A stretch of DNA of 64,000 bases from assembly GCA_029379385.1 (NCBI GenBank), contig CM055615.1, positions 1,426,001-1,490,000 of the forward strand. Reading direction: 5' to 3'. The notes beneath the pieces were generated by a model that was not told the origin of the DNA, did not search any database, and saw only the letters and a list, made by a program, of their open reading frames with translations. Both the position numbers and the translations under genes were made by a program. This document shows, one piece after another, positions 47,036 through 60,087 of the stretch. Source of the stretch: Quillaja saponaria (Eukaryota; Streptophyta; Magnoliopsida; Fabales; Quillajaceae). Every line of letters starts with the position of its first letter. Within the stretch, counting starts at the first letter, position 1.

Positions 47036-47479
47036 TTCAACAGCTCAGCCATGGCAACCAACGATTTCCCCTGTTGTAGCAGCAATCAAGTTGCTTTCTT
47101 TCTCCTCTTGCAGCAGCTCCACGCTAGCTTAGTTTTCAATTTGTTTGGGTGTTATTTTAGCTAGCTTTGTTTCCTTCTATCAATAAGAATTCAGTCCAGC
47201 AGCCTTTAGCAGGGAAGGTTTCAGAACCTTTGGTGTCTATAAGACTATGGTTAAATATGGTCTCACACCTTCATCTTTCACTTGTGGCTCTTTGCTTCTT
47301 GGATTGTGCTGGAAGGGAAGGCTATAAGAAGGAAGGACATTTTGTCAAATGAATATTTTAACACAAGGGGATGTGTGAAAAGAGTGAAAGATGGAGCTTC
47401 TCAGGATCATATTTTGAATGAGACAAGGGTTGCAGAACTTGCAACATGAACTTGTAAATGGTCTACGTGAGGTATGTAA

Positions 47480-49690
47480 ACTCTTATATATATATATTTG
47501 ATGGAAAAGAAAATTTGGAATTTGATGTTGATGTTGGAAATTAAGTAACATGAAAATTAATGAAATTGTGTTAACTTGTTTGGGGTATGTATAGATATAA
47601 TATACCTACACATAAAACAAAAGAAATTATATCTACAAGATGTTTGTGAAATTGCCAAGAAGAAAAGCAGGGTCAGATTTCGTAGGTATGAGAAATCAAG
47701 TGTTTCAGGAGACTTTCGGACTAAATTAAATTAAGAGTTTCAAAAGATGAAATGTAGCTTATAGTCTTGACATGTTGTCTGTAAAATTTCGTAGCTTGGT
47801 TGCAAGTATGTTGTGAGTTGTAGCTGTTAGACTCCAACTAGTTCATGCAGGATTTTTAGTGTCCTAGTTTTTGATTCATGCAAGAAATTGAGTAGGTTAA
47901 TGACATATTTTAGGAAATTTTTCTAAATAATAAAGATATATATACGTTTTTATTAATAAACTCAACAAACGGAATCGGATTTCGTTTTTTCTAGACAAAG
48001 TTATGTTCAATTAACTAAGATAAGGTCAAAGCTGTCAAAATCTTGCATTTTGTAGAATTTGATGCAACTTCAAAGAATAAACTGTATTGATATACTAATC
48101 TAAAAATTACAAATGATATACCTTTATAAAGCTACATGTGTCTAGTATTTTATAAATTTTATAAAACTGGATTTGAAATTTTCTAGAAAAAGATATGATC
48201 GTTAAAGTGGACACTGGTCCAAGCTCAAGTTTGGATAGTTTCAACGTTTATACCTCACTAAGTGCTTTCTATTCTTTTTAATGATTTCTTCTACCCTATG
48301 TTTTGTCAAGACACTTAAAATGTTTCATCATTATTAACCCTATCACATAAAGTTCAATTCATATTAATTGGACATATAATAGCTTGATAGAAAACTTTCA
48401 TAAAGGAACCTATACAAAATGAGATATAAGCTTAGTAACTAAAATATTATATCAATGTTTATGAACTAAATATTATTTGGGTATATGAATTTCAGTTCCG
48501 GATTATAATGTGAACCTGATAAGACGCGTGGACGCAGGTGTGAGTGACGAATAAAATCGGTTTTAGGTAAGTGGTTAATTGCTGCCTTTAGGGGCTAGAT
48601 TAGTATGTGTGATTATATGTTTATTTGAATATGCATGATATATGGAAAACAAGCCAGTAGAGTACTTCAGTATTCAAATTTGTTTGATATTGATGACTGT
48701 GTTTGACATTGAATTGTAGTTGATAAGAGCCAACTCGTGAACATTTTCTAGGAAAATGATTTTTATCTCTGAAATTAAGATCCAGGTGTACCTAGGATAC
48801 CTTGATTTAAAATCATGAGAAAATCCTGATTCTATTGATTAAATATTTTTTTAAATTGAGTGCTCAGTCCCGGTGGGATGGATTAGTGTACTGAAGATTA
48901 ATTTGTTGTGCGGGGGCATAAATGCCCGATAAGAGGTGATACTATTGTGCGGGACTGGGTCACTCGTTGGCCCTTTGGTTGCTTTGTTTGATATCATTGC
49001 TTTGATAAATTTGTGATCTTGTGTATCATGTAAATTGTGAATTTATGACCGTTACAATGTATACGCGCAATGTGAATTAAGATATGAATAATGTTACTCA
49101 GTGTTATTACGTATGTTATATACTTGTGTTGTGTGATGCTAGTACCCTTTGGGTACGATTTTTCACTTACTGAGTCTGTAGGACTCATCCCTTTTCTGTG
49201 GTTATATTTTTTTAGTAAGCAGTACCTCAAAAGAAGTTAACCGCTAATGCGAGGTTTTGCTAAGGATTTGACGACAAGGTATGCCTCGGAATCTCATACT
49301 TGGAGTCAAGGATGAAAGTTTGCAGTCACATTAGAACTGTGGGTGTCAAATGTGGATATGATAGTAATATTATAGTACTTGTTTTGCTGATGATGTGAAC
49401 GGAGCAGAGCTCCTTATGGTCTTTGTATTATGTTGAGTAATAAAAGAGTTTATAGGATTGTATTTTAAAGGCATGTTCCATATTGTAAGGGACCTCTGCC
49501 TAAATTTTCAGTAAGTGTGATTTGTTGTAATCAACAAACTTTTAATGTTAACTTTTGTCTTTATAATTTTTAGGTTTTATTCATTGGCGAGTTAAGAGTC
49601 ATGGTCGTTCCTTTATTTGAGTCAGGATTACTGGAGGTTTGGTTACCATTCCTCCTGTCAGTCATGCCTCCATGAGGGGTGTGACACATA
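47480..49690 (+). mobile_element. Possible solitary LTR of a Ty3/gypsy element (borders approximate)
   Basis: The stretch is unique to block A. It carries features I associate with long plant gypsy LTRs: GGCGTGG-like and GTCCCGGTGGGATGG motifs (about 48867), CGGGGGCATAAATGCCCGA (about 48911-48930), GTACCCTTTGGGTAC (49142-49156) before a CACTTACTGAG stretch, and an end GGGGTGTGACACA near 49687. There is no internal coding. The start is uncertain and no target duplication was confirmed. Confidence 0.4.
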
Positions 49691-50472
49691 AATAGACCTT
49701 AGTTTTGGGAGAGTATCAAACGAGTGCAGGTGGAATCTCACCTACCAATCTAGGGACCGATATTTTATGTGCATCGAATGTTGTATAGAAATTGGACATG
49801 TGAACGCATCCATAACAACGCATAATTAATTTTTGGATTCGTTTATTATGTGTCCAATAAGCACATGATAGTATGTCTACAAAAACACAAGAGTATAGTA
49901 CTCTTCATTTCAAGAAAATGAATAGTACAATTTTTATAGACATACTAGATATTTGCCTATTGAATACAGAATATTGACCAATTCCTAATTTTTATATATT
50001 GAACCACATAGGGGATGTTAGATTCAAACACAAACAATGTTAGGTTCATGGTTATTGAAAAATAATGTTGGAAATTTTTATAAACACGATTCATATATAA
50101 CATTTGGCAGACATTGGCCTTCCCCGATCATCTAGTGGCGATTCATCCAAGAAATTGAAAGCTAGTTCTTATGCTTCTCTATCAAAAAGATACAAAGGTC
50201 AATAAAATTTGATTGTACTGACTATGCTAGTGGATTCATAATTCGCTCCGTCTGTTAGAACTACTATCTTAAAATCAATTAATTGACATAAGGAGGAGTG
50301 AGCCCATATATTTATATGTAAGTTTAATCTCTGCATCTAAGCAATGTGAGAGTTATCATATTGACACTGTCAAAAACAAAATATATTTAGTTAAACTTCT
50401 AAAGAAAATTTTGACAAAATCAAAAATTTGTAAATTTTTGTCACAGTTATTTATTCAATAGTTATTTAAGAT

Positions 50473-51574
50473 TAAAGATGGCAATAGGTTGGTCCAGCTT
50501 GACCCGACCCATTGTTTGCCCATACTCATTATGGATCAGAAAATAAGACCCATCTTAGACCTAATGAGTCTGCTCATATACTCGAATTTTTTTTTTTTAA
50601 ACTATGTTATACTATTTTTTTTAAAAACCTCTGTTTTCCTTTATTTTTTTAAAGAATTGGTTTATTTAAGTCACATTAAATTTTTGGTTAATAATAATAG
50701 TAATAATAATAATTATTATTATTTCAGTTTCATTTTTGCCAAATATCCTCAGCCACCAAACTAGTTTAAGTATTTTCTTGCTAATATATATAAATATTGA
50801 CCTAATTTATTATTAATTTTGTCTAATGTTATTTAGTGACATGTAACAAAAATCTTGGTCATCCATAGAAAAAAAAATGGAAATGAAATCAATTGAATGA
50901 CAATATCAATTGTAAATTTCAATGAAAGAAATAGAAATAGTAAGGTAACAAATAAATTATATTGTAAGGTCAATAGACATTATAAAAATTTAACTCATGT
51001 GGAATGCATGTACGTATAAGAATCGTTAGTTTAACCATAAATTTTAACATTTTGGATAAATTACAAATCATGTTTAATAATACTAGTGCAATATCTAGAT
51101 TCTAATATTTGATAAAAAAAATTAGTGACATTAGAAATTGAGTGATAGTTGAATGGGTGAGAATTTGATCATAGACCCATGATTTGTAAATTCTCATATC
51201 AAATCATGAATTTTTCAAAATTAACCTTTCTCATTACTATTTTCAAAATTTTTAATTTAAAAATCAAATTCTCATATCAAAATTATTAATACTAAATCAT
51301 TTTTTCATATATATAATTTTGAAATTCAAAATCAAAATATAGTGTTACAATTATTATACACCCTTTTGATCATAACAATCATGAATTTCTCAAAATATAA
51401 AATATAAATTTTTAAATATAAAAATTTATCTTAGATCGAGAGAGTATTTGGGTTTTACCCAGACCTGGTAGGTAATACATAAAAATACCCAGACCTATTA
51501 AGGACCCATTCATAAGCCCGTTAGGGTCGGGCTGAGCCAAGCCCGATAAGGACTTGACCCTATTACCATCTCTA
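50473..51574 (+). mobile_element. Non-autonomous hAT element (MITE-like), 1102 bp, with target duplication
   Basis: The left end TAAAGATGGCAATAGG and the right end CCTATTACCATCTCTA form inverted repeats matching at 14 of 16 positions. TTTAAGAT flanks both sides (50465-50472 and 51575-51582), a perfect 8-bp duplication as hAT elements make. Block B has the empty site, a single TTTAAGAT at 62855-62862. The interior is AT-rich without transposase. Confidence 0.9.
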
Positions 51575-51735
51575 TTTAAGATAAATCAAGAGTGACAGGC
51601 AAATAAGATAAAGTTAAAGAGAATAAACCATTATGATTTAAAGTATCTTAAATCGTAACTCATCATGGATGAGTGCTATTCAAAATTTCTTGACTTATTG
51701 ACCTAGCTAATATAACAATAGCATATATCTTAAAT

Positions 51736-52020
51736 GGAAATTTGGGCAGAAGGGTCCAATTTTCAAAATTTTTAGACCATATGGAGGTTTTCTAATAGCT
51801 AAAATGGGATAAAAGTTGATATCGGATTTTCAAAATCCGTTTTTTGGGTCCAACTCAGTAGTCTATATCACCACACTGGGCCCACCACCTGCCATCCTTG
51901 CCCACCACTTATACGGCCCACCTGCAAAATCGCTGCACAAATGGCCCACCTCCTGCATGAAGCAGGGGAGGCGTGCAGCATGTGAAATCGGATTTTGAAA
52001 ATCCGGTTTCACCCTGCACT
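51736..52020 (+). repeat. Left terminal region of the large Mutator-like element
   Basis: Like the smaller element's ends it has an AGAAGGGTCCAA motif, then TCAAAATTTTT, an early palindrome (CGGATTTTCAAAATCCG, 51823-51839), GGGTCCAAC, and a second palindrome (51984-52010, GGATTTTGAAAATCC core) before a CCTGCA motif. The spacing is close to that of the 285-bp repeat at 60631. Confidence 0.65.
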
Positions 52021-52199
52021 TGTTAGGCCCACAGGCCCACGCGTCTGGGCTTGTGGACGCGACCCCTCCCGCTCCCCTGTAGCTTTTCTCCATCTCTTCT
52101 TTACGTGTTTCTTGCAGGGCCACATGTAGTTCTACTTCCTTATTTCCCCCTCCCCTTTCCTTTTTCTCTTTAACTCTCCACCCCAAAAACTCAACCCGT

Positions 52200-52355
52200 G
52201 AACTCCTCTTCTTGCATATATATACCCATGTTTCCTCCCTTCCTTTCCCTCACACTTGTATATTTTCTTCTTCTCAGCAAAAACTTTGCATTTACATTTC
52301 CGTTTGTATAAACATATTTTCTTCTATTCTCTTCAATTCCTCTATAAATTTTGGT
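52200..52355 (+). promoter_or_regulatory. Possible promoter/leader of the Mutator-like transposase
   Basis: A TATATATA box at about 52216-52224 is followed by a pyrimidine-rich leader (CCTCCCTTCCTTTCCCTCACAC) and a GGTAAGTT donor-like site at about 52353. It lies between the left end and the MURA remnant, where a promoter is expected. Inferred only. Confidence 0.35.
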
Positions 52356-52369
52356 AAGTTATTAAATTT

Positions 52370-53800
52370 TTAGTTTGAAAAATTAAAATTATTATTAGTT
52401 GTTAAGTTAAATTTAATTATTTAATTATTAAAATTTTTATTTATAATCTATTATTTTTAATAATTTTATGTTTTAATGTTTAATGATATATATTATTATA
52501 TATATTACAACTGATGAAATTATAATTTATATTATATATTATAATTAGTATTATTTAATCATTAATTATTAGTTAAATTACAGAAACCATTTAATGTTAA
52601 ATTTGATATACATATTTTATTGTTCTCAGTGAATTGATTCATATACTTGCATCATTTTGCCGATGTTAACACTTCTTGCTCTTTTGCTTCTCACTTGGCA
52701 AGTCATAAACAAGAATTAATTTTGTAGAAAGTCATATTTATTATTATTGTTAGGCTTACTTATATTTGTTGTAGCTTAATATTATAATTGTTGAAATAAT
52801 AATTTTTATGATATGTTATAAGTAGAAATTTGTTGAAATTGTAATTTTTATGATAATTGCAATAATTAGTATATTTATGATAAATTATTAACTTTTTTAG
52901 GTTTAAATTAATAAATAATATTTATAAGTTTAAAATAGTAATTATGTGACGTTTAAATTAATTAGTAATTTTGTGACATTTAAATTAATTAGTAATTTTG
53001 TTAGGCTTAAAATAGTAATATTTAAGATTTGAAATAATTAATAATTGTATGACATTTAAATTAATTAGTAATTTGGATAGTTTTAAATTAATATCAATTT
53101 TTTAATAATTTTATAATATTTTTGATAATATTTTATGTTCATTAATTAATTAATATATTTATTAGAAAATAAAATTTAATTATTTCATAATAATTATGGT
53201 AAGTACAATATCTATGATATAACTATGGTAAGTAATATATGAATGATAAATAGTGATTTTATTTTTTGAATATAATTAATTAATATTAAATATTATAAAT
53301 AGATTTTTTGTATTTGTATGTTTTAATGTAATTAATTTATAGATATTTTTTTTATGTTTTTATGTTTTCATGTTTAATCATATTTATTATTATTTAAAGT
53401 AGAGTAATTGGTAAAATTAATATTTATAATTAACTTAAAGATGAAATCATAATCTTTTAATAAAATTAATAATTTTGTGACGTTTGAATTAATTAGTAGT
53501 TTGGATATTTTTAAATTAATAACAATTTTTTAGTAATTTTATAAAATTTATGATAATTTGACGACTTATGATAATTAGAGATTTCGTTGATATGATTAAT
53601 TTGATTAGAACAGTAATTTTATTTTAAAATTAGTGATATTAATTTGAATTATACATTATGATTAGTAGTCTTGTTAAAATTAAAACTTTTATGATAACTA
53701 GTAATTTTAAACTTAGTGACTGAAAACTGTAGTTAATCTATGTAAATTAGTGTATTCATTAACAATTTAAGGAGAAAAGCTTATTATTTTTGAGCATTTT
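52370..53800. other. AT-rich, intron-like region inside the Mutator-like element
   Basis: It is extremely AT-rich with repeated TTAAATTAATTAGTAATTT motifs (for example 52950-53075 and 53480-53500). No coding was recognised. It could be the long first intron of the transposase gene. Confidence 0.4.
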
Positions 53801-53809
53801 GAAGGTGCA

Positions 53810-56340
53810 AGTTTGATAATGGAAGAATTTGGAATTATGTGTTACATTAATAGTGAAATGCATAATGGTTCGAACAGACTTGAATACCTAAGGGTATTCA
53901 TGTACCCAAGGGTATGAAGGATGCAGAGTTTCATGCTCGTCTATGCAAGTCCTTAAAAGTTGATAGAAGAATAAAGTAACTGACTATAATTTGTTGGTAT
54001 CCAATTACCATTAATAATTCAACCCACTATAGTCCAATTGTAGTAGTGGATTATGAGGACTTGTACAACATGTTACAGCATGCCAGTGCGTAAGGCCCTG
54101 GATTCACCTTAGAGATTTATTTATATAAGCACACACTTTAGGATGAGTCACTGCCTCAGTGTTGTGAGTCAATGACACACTTGACCCGGTTCTTAAAAAC
54201 ATATTCATGGAATCTCAGTCTTTGACGCGGCAATACAATCAGCTAAGTTCTCTGTTGTAAGAGAATCATCGTCATCTCTTAGGCCGTACTCACTGATGAA
54301 TTACTCAGAAGTGCTTGGTATAAATGATGTTGTTAGGCGATGGAGAATATATCTCTAATTTGAACGTTAGATTCCTTATTTTAACATTGAAGTGAATGAT
54401 GATGATTATTGAGGCATCCTAAAGAAGATTTATACGACGAATATGTCTCGAATCCCTTCTACACGGACATGAACATTGCAGGGACACGTGTAGTAAACCT
54501 TGTTATTGTTCTAAATGCCCAATGGGAGTTGCAAAATAAATTTTACAATGGCATGCTGATCAACACGAAGGACCGAGTTGAAAAACACTTGTTAAATACT
54601 AGCACATTATGAACCACATGGCTTTCATAGTAGTTGAGTCCAAGAAGGACACATAGGATATTCAGGTGCAAGATCTACGAACAGGGCTGCAAGTGGACGG
54701 TTGCGATGACATTTTAGTAAAGGAGTCAACTAGTTTCAGATTACGAAGTTGGATGTGGCTCACAACTATGTTTATAGTGGAATGACTCAAGATCATTGTA
54801 ACCTGGACAAGGGGATCATTGCAGAGTATATCAAAAACTCAATCAATAAAGACCCTTACCATGCTAGGAGTTGTGTTGCTTACAATGATAAAAGATTACT
54901 TCCATTATACTTCAAGTCTAAGCAAAATATTCAAAGTGAAGAAGAAAGCAATTAATCTTGTGTTTGGTAATTGGGAGGAATCTTACAATGACCTTCCAAG
55001 ATATTTAAATGCACTTCGTGTCACCAATCCCAGCACATGCTTCGAATGGAAAGTGAACCCAACTAATAATCCTGAAGAGGTTATATTCTAGTAGGTATTA
55101 GGCTTTCGGGCCTATCTATCGAGGCCTTCTATCATTGTAGACTAGTTCTTCAGATTGACGACACGTTCCTCTATGGAAAAGTACACTGGAAAATTGTTAG
55201 TTACAATTGCTATTGATGGTGCCAATAGTTTAGTTACAGGTTTCATTTGCAGTTTTTGAGGAGGAGAACACATATAGCTGGGGATGGTTTCTAAGTTTGC
55301 TTTGTATGCATGTAATGCAACAGGTGGGTATTTACTTAATATCTGATTGTCATGTCGAGATAATTGCTGCTGCTTCATATTCCTCTGAATGGCTGGATTG
55401 AACCCTTCGGGTATCATCGTTTTTACACTAGGCACATTGCAAACAATTTTCATAAGACCCATAAGAATATGAAAACAAAAAATCTCCTCCTCCACACTGC
55501 TAGTCAAACTCAAAAACGCAAGTTCGATATATATTTTGATAAGTTTATCTTGCATGGACTCTGAGTATATGGCATGAATTGGTAGAATTCCGTTGAAACA
55601 GTGGGTATTGGAACATGACAGAGGTCACCGCTTTGACTTCATGATTACGAAATTAGGGGAGTGCATGAACAATGTCTTGAAAGGAGCGCTGCAACTTCTG
55701 ATCACTAGCACTGGTGCGGTTGACATTTTACCGGTGTGTTAAATATTTCGTGGAACATCAGGTGAGGATTCAATGCTCAGCTCAATGCTGGTAATCAATA
55801 CACAACCGATACGATAGAGAAAATCCAAAATTAGGCAGAGAAGAGCAGGTGGACACGAATTGAGACAGTTTAATACCGATTTGGGATTAATTGCAATAAA
55901 GACTCAATTTCATGGGTGATAAGCCGAAAGCTGCGGCAACCAGCACACTTGTGTGTTTAAATGAAAGGACGTGCACATGTAACAAACCCCTAGCAATACA
56001 TGATCACGTGCTCGCATGTTACAACAGCTTGTGCAAGCATGCATCTGAATAATAATGACTTTGTTGGAGAGTGGTATAAACTGAGAAATCAGGAGCTTGT
56101 ATACAATACACAACTTCAACCCAGTGATGCATGATGACTATAGGCCATAATTCCAGTTCCTCCACGTGCTTCCCGACATGTCCAAATTATGAAAGAAGGA
56201 TAGGCTTGAAAACAAAACGCATTCCTAATGAGATGGATATTACAGAGTCCACGAGGCAACATAGGTGTGGTTTATATAGGCAGTAGGGACACTAATCGTA
56301 AAGATTGTCCTAATAATGCACAATGTTAAACCACAACTTT
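53810..56340 (+). pseudogene. MURA (Mutator) transposase pseudogene
   Basis: Decayed but ordered matches: an N-terminal MURA domain (LCKSLKVDRRI... VVVDYEDLYNMLQHA, about 53930-54090), the pre-catalytic FGNWEESYNDLPRYLNALRV (about 54965-55025) with TNPSTCFEWKV, the catalytic start YTGKLLVTIAIDGANSL (about 55180-55230), KLGECMNNVLKGALQLLITS (about 55650-55710), a SWIM-type CSHVTTACASMHLNNNDFV (about 56010-56065), and NEMDITESTRQHRCGLYRQ (about 56227-56284), the end of the transposase before a zinc knuckle. The frame changes repeatedly and stops are common; the central DDE region is largely unreadable. It is non-functional. Confidence 0.75.
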
Positions 56341-56688
56341 CTTGATAGTATTCTTTACTTTTGTGTAAATGGAAGAGTTTTTTCTCGTCTATGTATTTAT
56401 TTCTAGTTTTTTACTATGCGGGGTTTAGGCATTATGTCCCCCACATGTCATGTAAAATTATTTTGAAACTAATAAACAAGTAGGGGTAAGCCAAATCCCC
56501 CCCCTTCCCCACCTTAAGGTGAAAATTTTCATTTATTCAAAATTACCTAAGTCTTTCCCTATTACATTAAATCCTAACGTTCTTTAACTAGTAGTTTACG
56601 TATTGTGATTTTTTGTTTGTGATACCATTCATTGTTATGTATGCTTATTAATATTGTAAATAATATTTGTCTGTTGTTATGCAGATTC

Positions 56689-58741
56689 ATGGATCCCATA
56701 GCCCTAGTAGACCGTTCAATTCTCAGACTACATGATAAGCATCGATCAGTTAGAGTTTTCACAGATTACGAGGTATGTAAATAACAAATAGACTACCTTT
56801 AATATTTCAATTTCATATTATAATAGGAAATGTTCTTACTAATATTTTACAAAATTTTAGATCGAGGCCTATATCTTTAAATGTTATCGAAGGAAGGCGG
56901 TGTTCGGCAGGAAGGTTCTTAATGATATTAATAATGTTAATCATTGTGTATTGGAGTATATGACTTGGGCAGGTTTTGGTGGTGTGATTAGGGTGAGGTT
57001 TATTTCGCTTAATTGTCACCTTGTGACAGTTTTAGTCAAGTAATGGAGGCTGGAGACTGGAGACTTACACATTTCATTGTCTCACGGAGAGGCCACCATC
57101 ACGCTACAGGATGTTAGTATCCTCTTGGGTTTACCAGTGGACGGTGAGCCTGTCTCCAGTATAGTTGGTGCCGACGTCACAAGTGAGTGCGAGCGACTAT
57201 TGGGGGTTGTGCCCTCTACTACATCCATTAAGGTAATACATTGAATATGAGCTTGTTAGAAATGACATTTCAGAATTTTCCAGCCGACGGTGATGACATT
57301 ACAACATAGAGATATCCACGTACTTATATATTACAACTGATGGGTGGATTGTTATTCACCGATAAGATAAGTACCCACGTGCACATTTGTTTCTTATCTT
57401 TGCTGGAAAACCTAGATATCGCAGGATAGTTCAGCTGGGTCAGTGCATCGCTGGCATGGTTGTATAGCGAGATATGTCATGCCACTCACCCTGATGCTTC
57501 TAAAATTGTTGGACCTTTGATATTACTGCAGGTATGGGCGTGGGTGAGGCTACCTTTTCTCACACCAAGGAGAGAGGCAAAAATTCAGTGGGATAGTATT
57601 TGTCTTTTCGGCGCTAGGTATGTAAATTTATTGGTTTCATGTCTTTGCTTGTATTATGAGAGCATTGATGACTTCTAATTGATATTTTTAATTACTTATG
57701 GGTAGAGAGTGAAGATCAAGGTAACACAGATCAGTCATAATGTTGTGTCTTGGTATAGCAAGATGTTGGACAAGATGTCAACAGAGCAGGTAACTTGAAG
57801 TTTATTTTATATCCATTTACCATTTAACATATTCATGTTACAATGTTTTATTTATTAAAACACTGACATTATTCTTAGGGTTGCAGTTCATATCATTACC
57901 ATACATTGCAGATGAGCTGAGACACCTGATACCAAACTATTGTTATCAAGACCATCATATTTGGGGTGCTAAGTATCAGTAGGTGGATAGGGTCATGCAT
58001 CAGTTTGGCTATCAGCAACCAATATCAAAAGACCCTGCCAACATAGAGACCGATCAAAAATTGCACAAATGTGATTTTCGGAGACGAGGCCTAACAAACT
58101 ACCATTGGCTACATGCCAACCACATAGCCATTTGGGACATGAGATACCATCTAGTCCAGATAGGGGAGGTTGTATATAGGGTTGCACATGGTCATGCTAC
58201 TCATACGCAAGAGTACAGAGAGTGGCATAGACATATTAGCTAGAGATATCTGACACTAGTTGGTCTTATCCATGCTGCTTCAGCTCCTTCCCGTTATGCT
58301 CATTCGACATTATCATCTATGTCATCACAACATCATAGACGCGTTAAGACTGATGTCCTTGGGCTGTCAGCATCTTATGGACGTGTTGATGCTGATGTCA
58401 AACATCAGATATGTATATTCCGTCACCATCATATATGTCTCCACCTCCATATGTGGCGAGTACTTTACCTATGTATCAACAGCTTATGCCAGACGTTGCA
58501 CGCCAATCAACTAAGTTTTTTAACTCCCTCATACCGTAGGTGTTATACTTTCAGTATGGTGGTACACCAGCATCATATGACCCGGATATGGGTTTAGGTA
58601 TGCAAGCGGTTGAAGGCCTTAGCGGTGCTAATGACATACCTCATTCATAAGATCCTGATGACACAGCCGATGTACCACCTAGGTGGAACACAGCAAGGAG
58701 GAAGAGATCGCACCCATGTGGTACAAAGGGGTTATTTTTTG
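56689..58741 (+). pseudogene. Plant mobile domain (PMD/MAIN-like) gene remnant
   Basis: Exon 1 (56689-56772) starts MDPIALVDRSILRLHDKHRS. Exon 2 (56861-57232) continues in phase with LEYMTWAGFGGVIRVRFISL, is cut by TAA at 57041-57043 where the family has VERW, then reads HGEATITLQDVSILLGLPVD and LLGVVPS. Further pieces are LMGGLLFTDK (about 57335), LAWLYSEICHATHPDASKIV (about 57440-57500), GPLILLQVWAW, LIPNYCYQDHHIWGA (about 57920-57965), VDRVMHQFGYQQPI (about 57980), a NYHWLHANHIAIW stretch, and a C-terminal ARRKRSHPCGT near 58695-58728. Several stops and shifts occur. PMD proteins occur both as host silencing factors (MAIN, MAIL1) and within transposons; the position after MURA suggests transposon cargo. 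Confidence 0.75.
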
Positions 58742-58919
58742 TAGATCTAGATAGCCTATAGTCCCTATTTAAGTTTTAATTTTGTGTTCCTTGTAAAAGG
58801 AAAAGTCTTTCCTAATTTTGTTTTAATTTATTGTTTATTTCTTTTATTGTTACTTGTAATGAGAAGAGTCTTCATTGTTTATGTTTTAATTTAGTTGTAC
58901 TTGTAAACTGGACGTTTGT

Positions 58920-59600
58920 TTCCAGTATTTTATAAATATAAAATTTATTATACAATTTAAATTTTAAAAATATCATATGCTATAAATTTAAAAACTATCA
59001 TAAACTCTAAATATAAAAAATATCATTCACTCTAAATATACTTAAATTTATAAAATATCATACACTATAAATTTAAAAATTAAAAAGTATCATACATTAA
59101 AAATTAGAAAATTATCACAAATTTTAAAATCTAAAAATATCATTTTAAAATCTAAAAATTATCATAAACTTTAAATTTATAAAATATTATACATTAGAAA
59201 TTTATAAATTATCATACATTTTAAAATTAAAAAATATCATACATTAAAAATTAAAAAATTATCATAAATTTTAAAATCTAAAAATATCATATTTAAAAAT
59301 TTAAAAATTATCCTAAACTTAAACTTATAAAATATCATACACTAGAAATTTATAAATTATCATAAATTTTAAAATAAAAAATATATCATAAGCTATAAAT
59401 ATATAATTTATCAATTATTTTAAAATTTAATAATTATTACAACACTTTAAATTTAAAAATTACTATACATTTTAAAATTTAAAAATATCATACACTAAAA
59501 ATTAAAAAAATTAACATAAACTTTAAATTTATAAAATATCATACACTATAAATTTATAAATTATCATATATTTTAAATTTTAAAAATTATAATAAATATA
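58920..59600. repeat. Degenerate AT-rich minisatellite
   Basis: About 680 bases consist of alternating short motifs AAATATCATACACTA and AAATTTAAAAATTATCATAA, diverged from unit to unit. No coding or terminal repeat is present. Confidence 0.8.
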
Positions 59601-59729
59601 ATTTTTACAAGTATTTTTTTTAATAATAATAATTTTATAAATTAAATAATATTGAAATTATTATCAATTGTTATAATAATTGTTACAATTTTTTTATTTA
59701 TTTATAGCAGTAGTTATCATGTGTATTAA

Positions 59730-60087
59730 GGCTTAGTTTGATAATACTCTTTGAGAGTGTACTTATGATTATGAAGAGTATAAATCAATTTTTTTATGTT
59801 TGGTTCAAAAAAAAAAAAAAAAAAAAAAACCTGAGGTGTTTCTATTATGGGCTTTTAAAAGCCATGAGTACTCTCAAAATTTTTAAAATACTAAAATATG
59901 ACCTTTAACTTTTAATAAAAAAATACAATATTATCAAAACAAGCCTAATTTTGTGATCTTTACTTATTGAGAGTGCTTTTACATATTATTTTATTGAGCA
60001 TTGTTCTTGTAACTTTTTAAAAACAGCTCTAAAAGAGCTAAAAGGCACATCGACTCTCAAAAAGTTACTACAATACCAAACCAATCC
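59730..60087 (+). mobile_element. MITE of PIF/Harbinger type, 358 bp
   Basis: The left end GGCTTAGTTTGATAATAC is inverted at the right end as ATACCAAACCAATCC. TAA flanks both sides (59727-59729 and 60088-60090), the 3-bp target duplication of this group. The interior has a second inverted pair (ACTCTTTGAGAGT near 59745 and AAAGAGCTAAAAGGCA near 60031) and a poly(A) run at about 59807-59829. No coding. Confidence 0.65.

Larger units (their letters stand above)
45807..51720 (+). repeat. Duplicated block A (partner block B at 60119-63190)
   Basis: Matches in order: 45807-45893 with 60119-60205 (TGTTGAGATAATTCATGTTT); 49700-50200 with 60210-60550 (GTGCAGGTG(A/G)AATCTCACCTA, GTGGCGATTCA); and 50200-51700 with 62705-62990. 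Between 45894 and 49699 block A has about 3.8 kb not in B, and B has 60550-62700 not in A. The two blocks are copies of one ancestral locus that later received different insertions. Confidence 0.7.
51736..58760 (+). mobile_element. Mutator-like element with MURA and plant mobile domain remnants (right end not found)
   Basis: The left end at 51736 (GGAAATTTGGGCAGAAGGGTCC) resembles the inverted-repeat end of the smaller element at 60631 (GGACTTTTGGACAGAAGGGT). A leader region, a decayed MURA transposase (53810-56340) and a plant mobile domain gene remnant (56689-58741) follow in the same direction. No inverted copy of the left end was found before 60119, so the right border is a guess based on the end of coding similarity. 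It lies just after the end of block A. Confidence 0.65.

Noticed and set aside
51863..52186. 107-codon minus-strand frame
   Set aside because: It lies across the Mutator-like terminal region with its palindromes; the coding appearance comes from GC-rich repeat sequence.
55142..55555. 137-codon minus-strand frame
   Set aside because: It is opposite the MURA transposase catalytic remnant, which explains its length.
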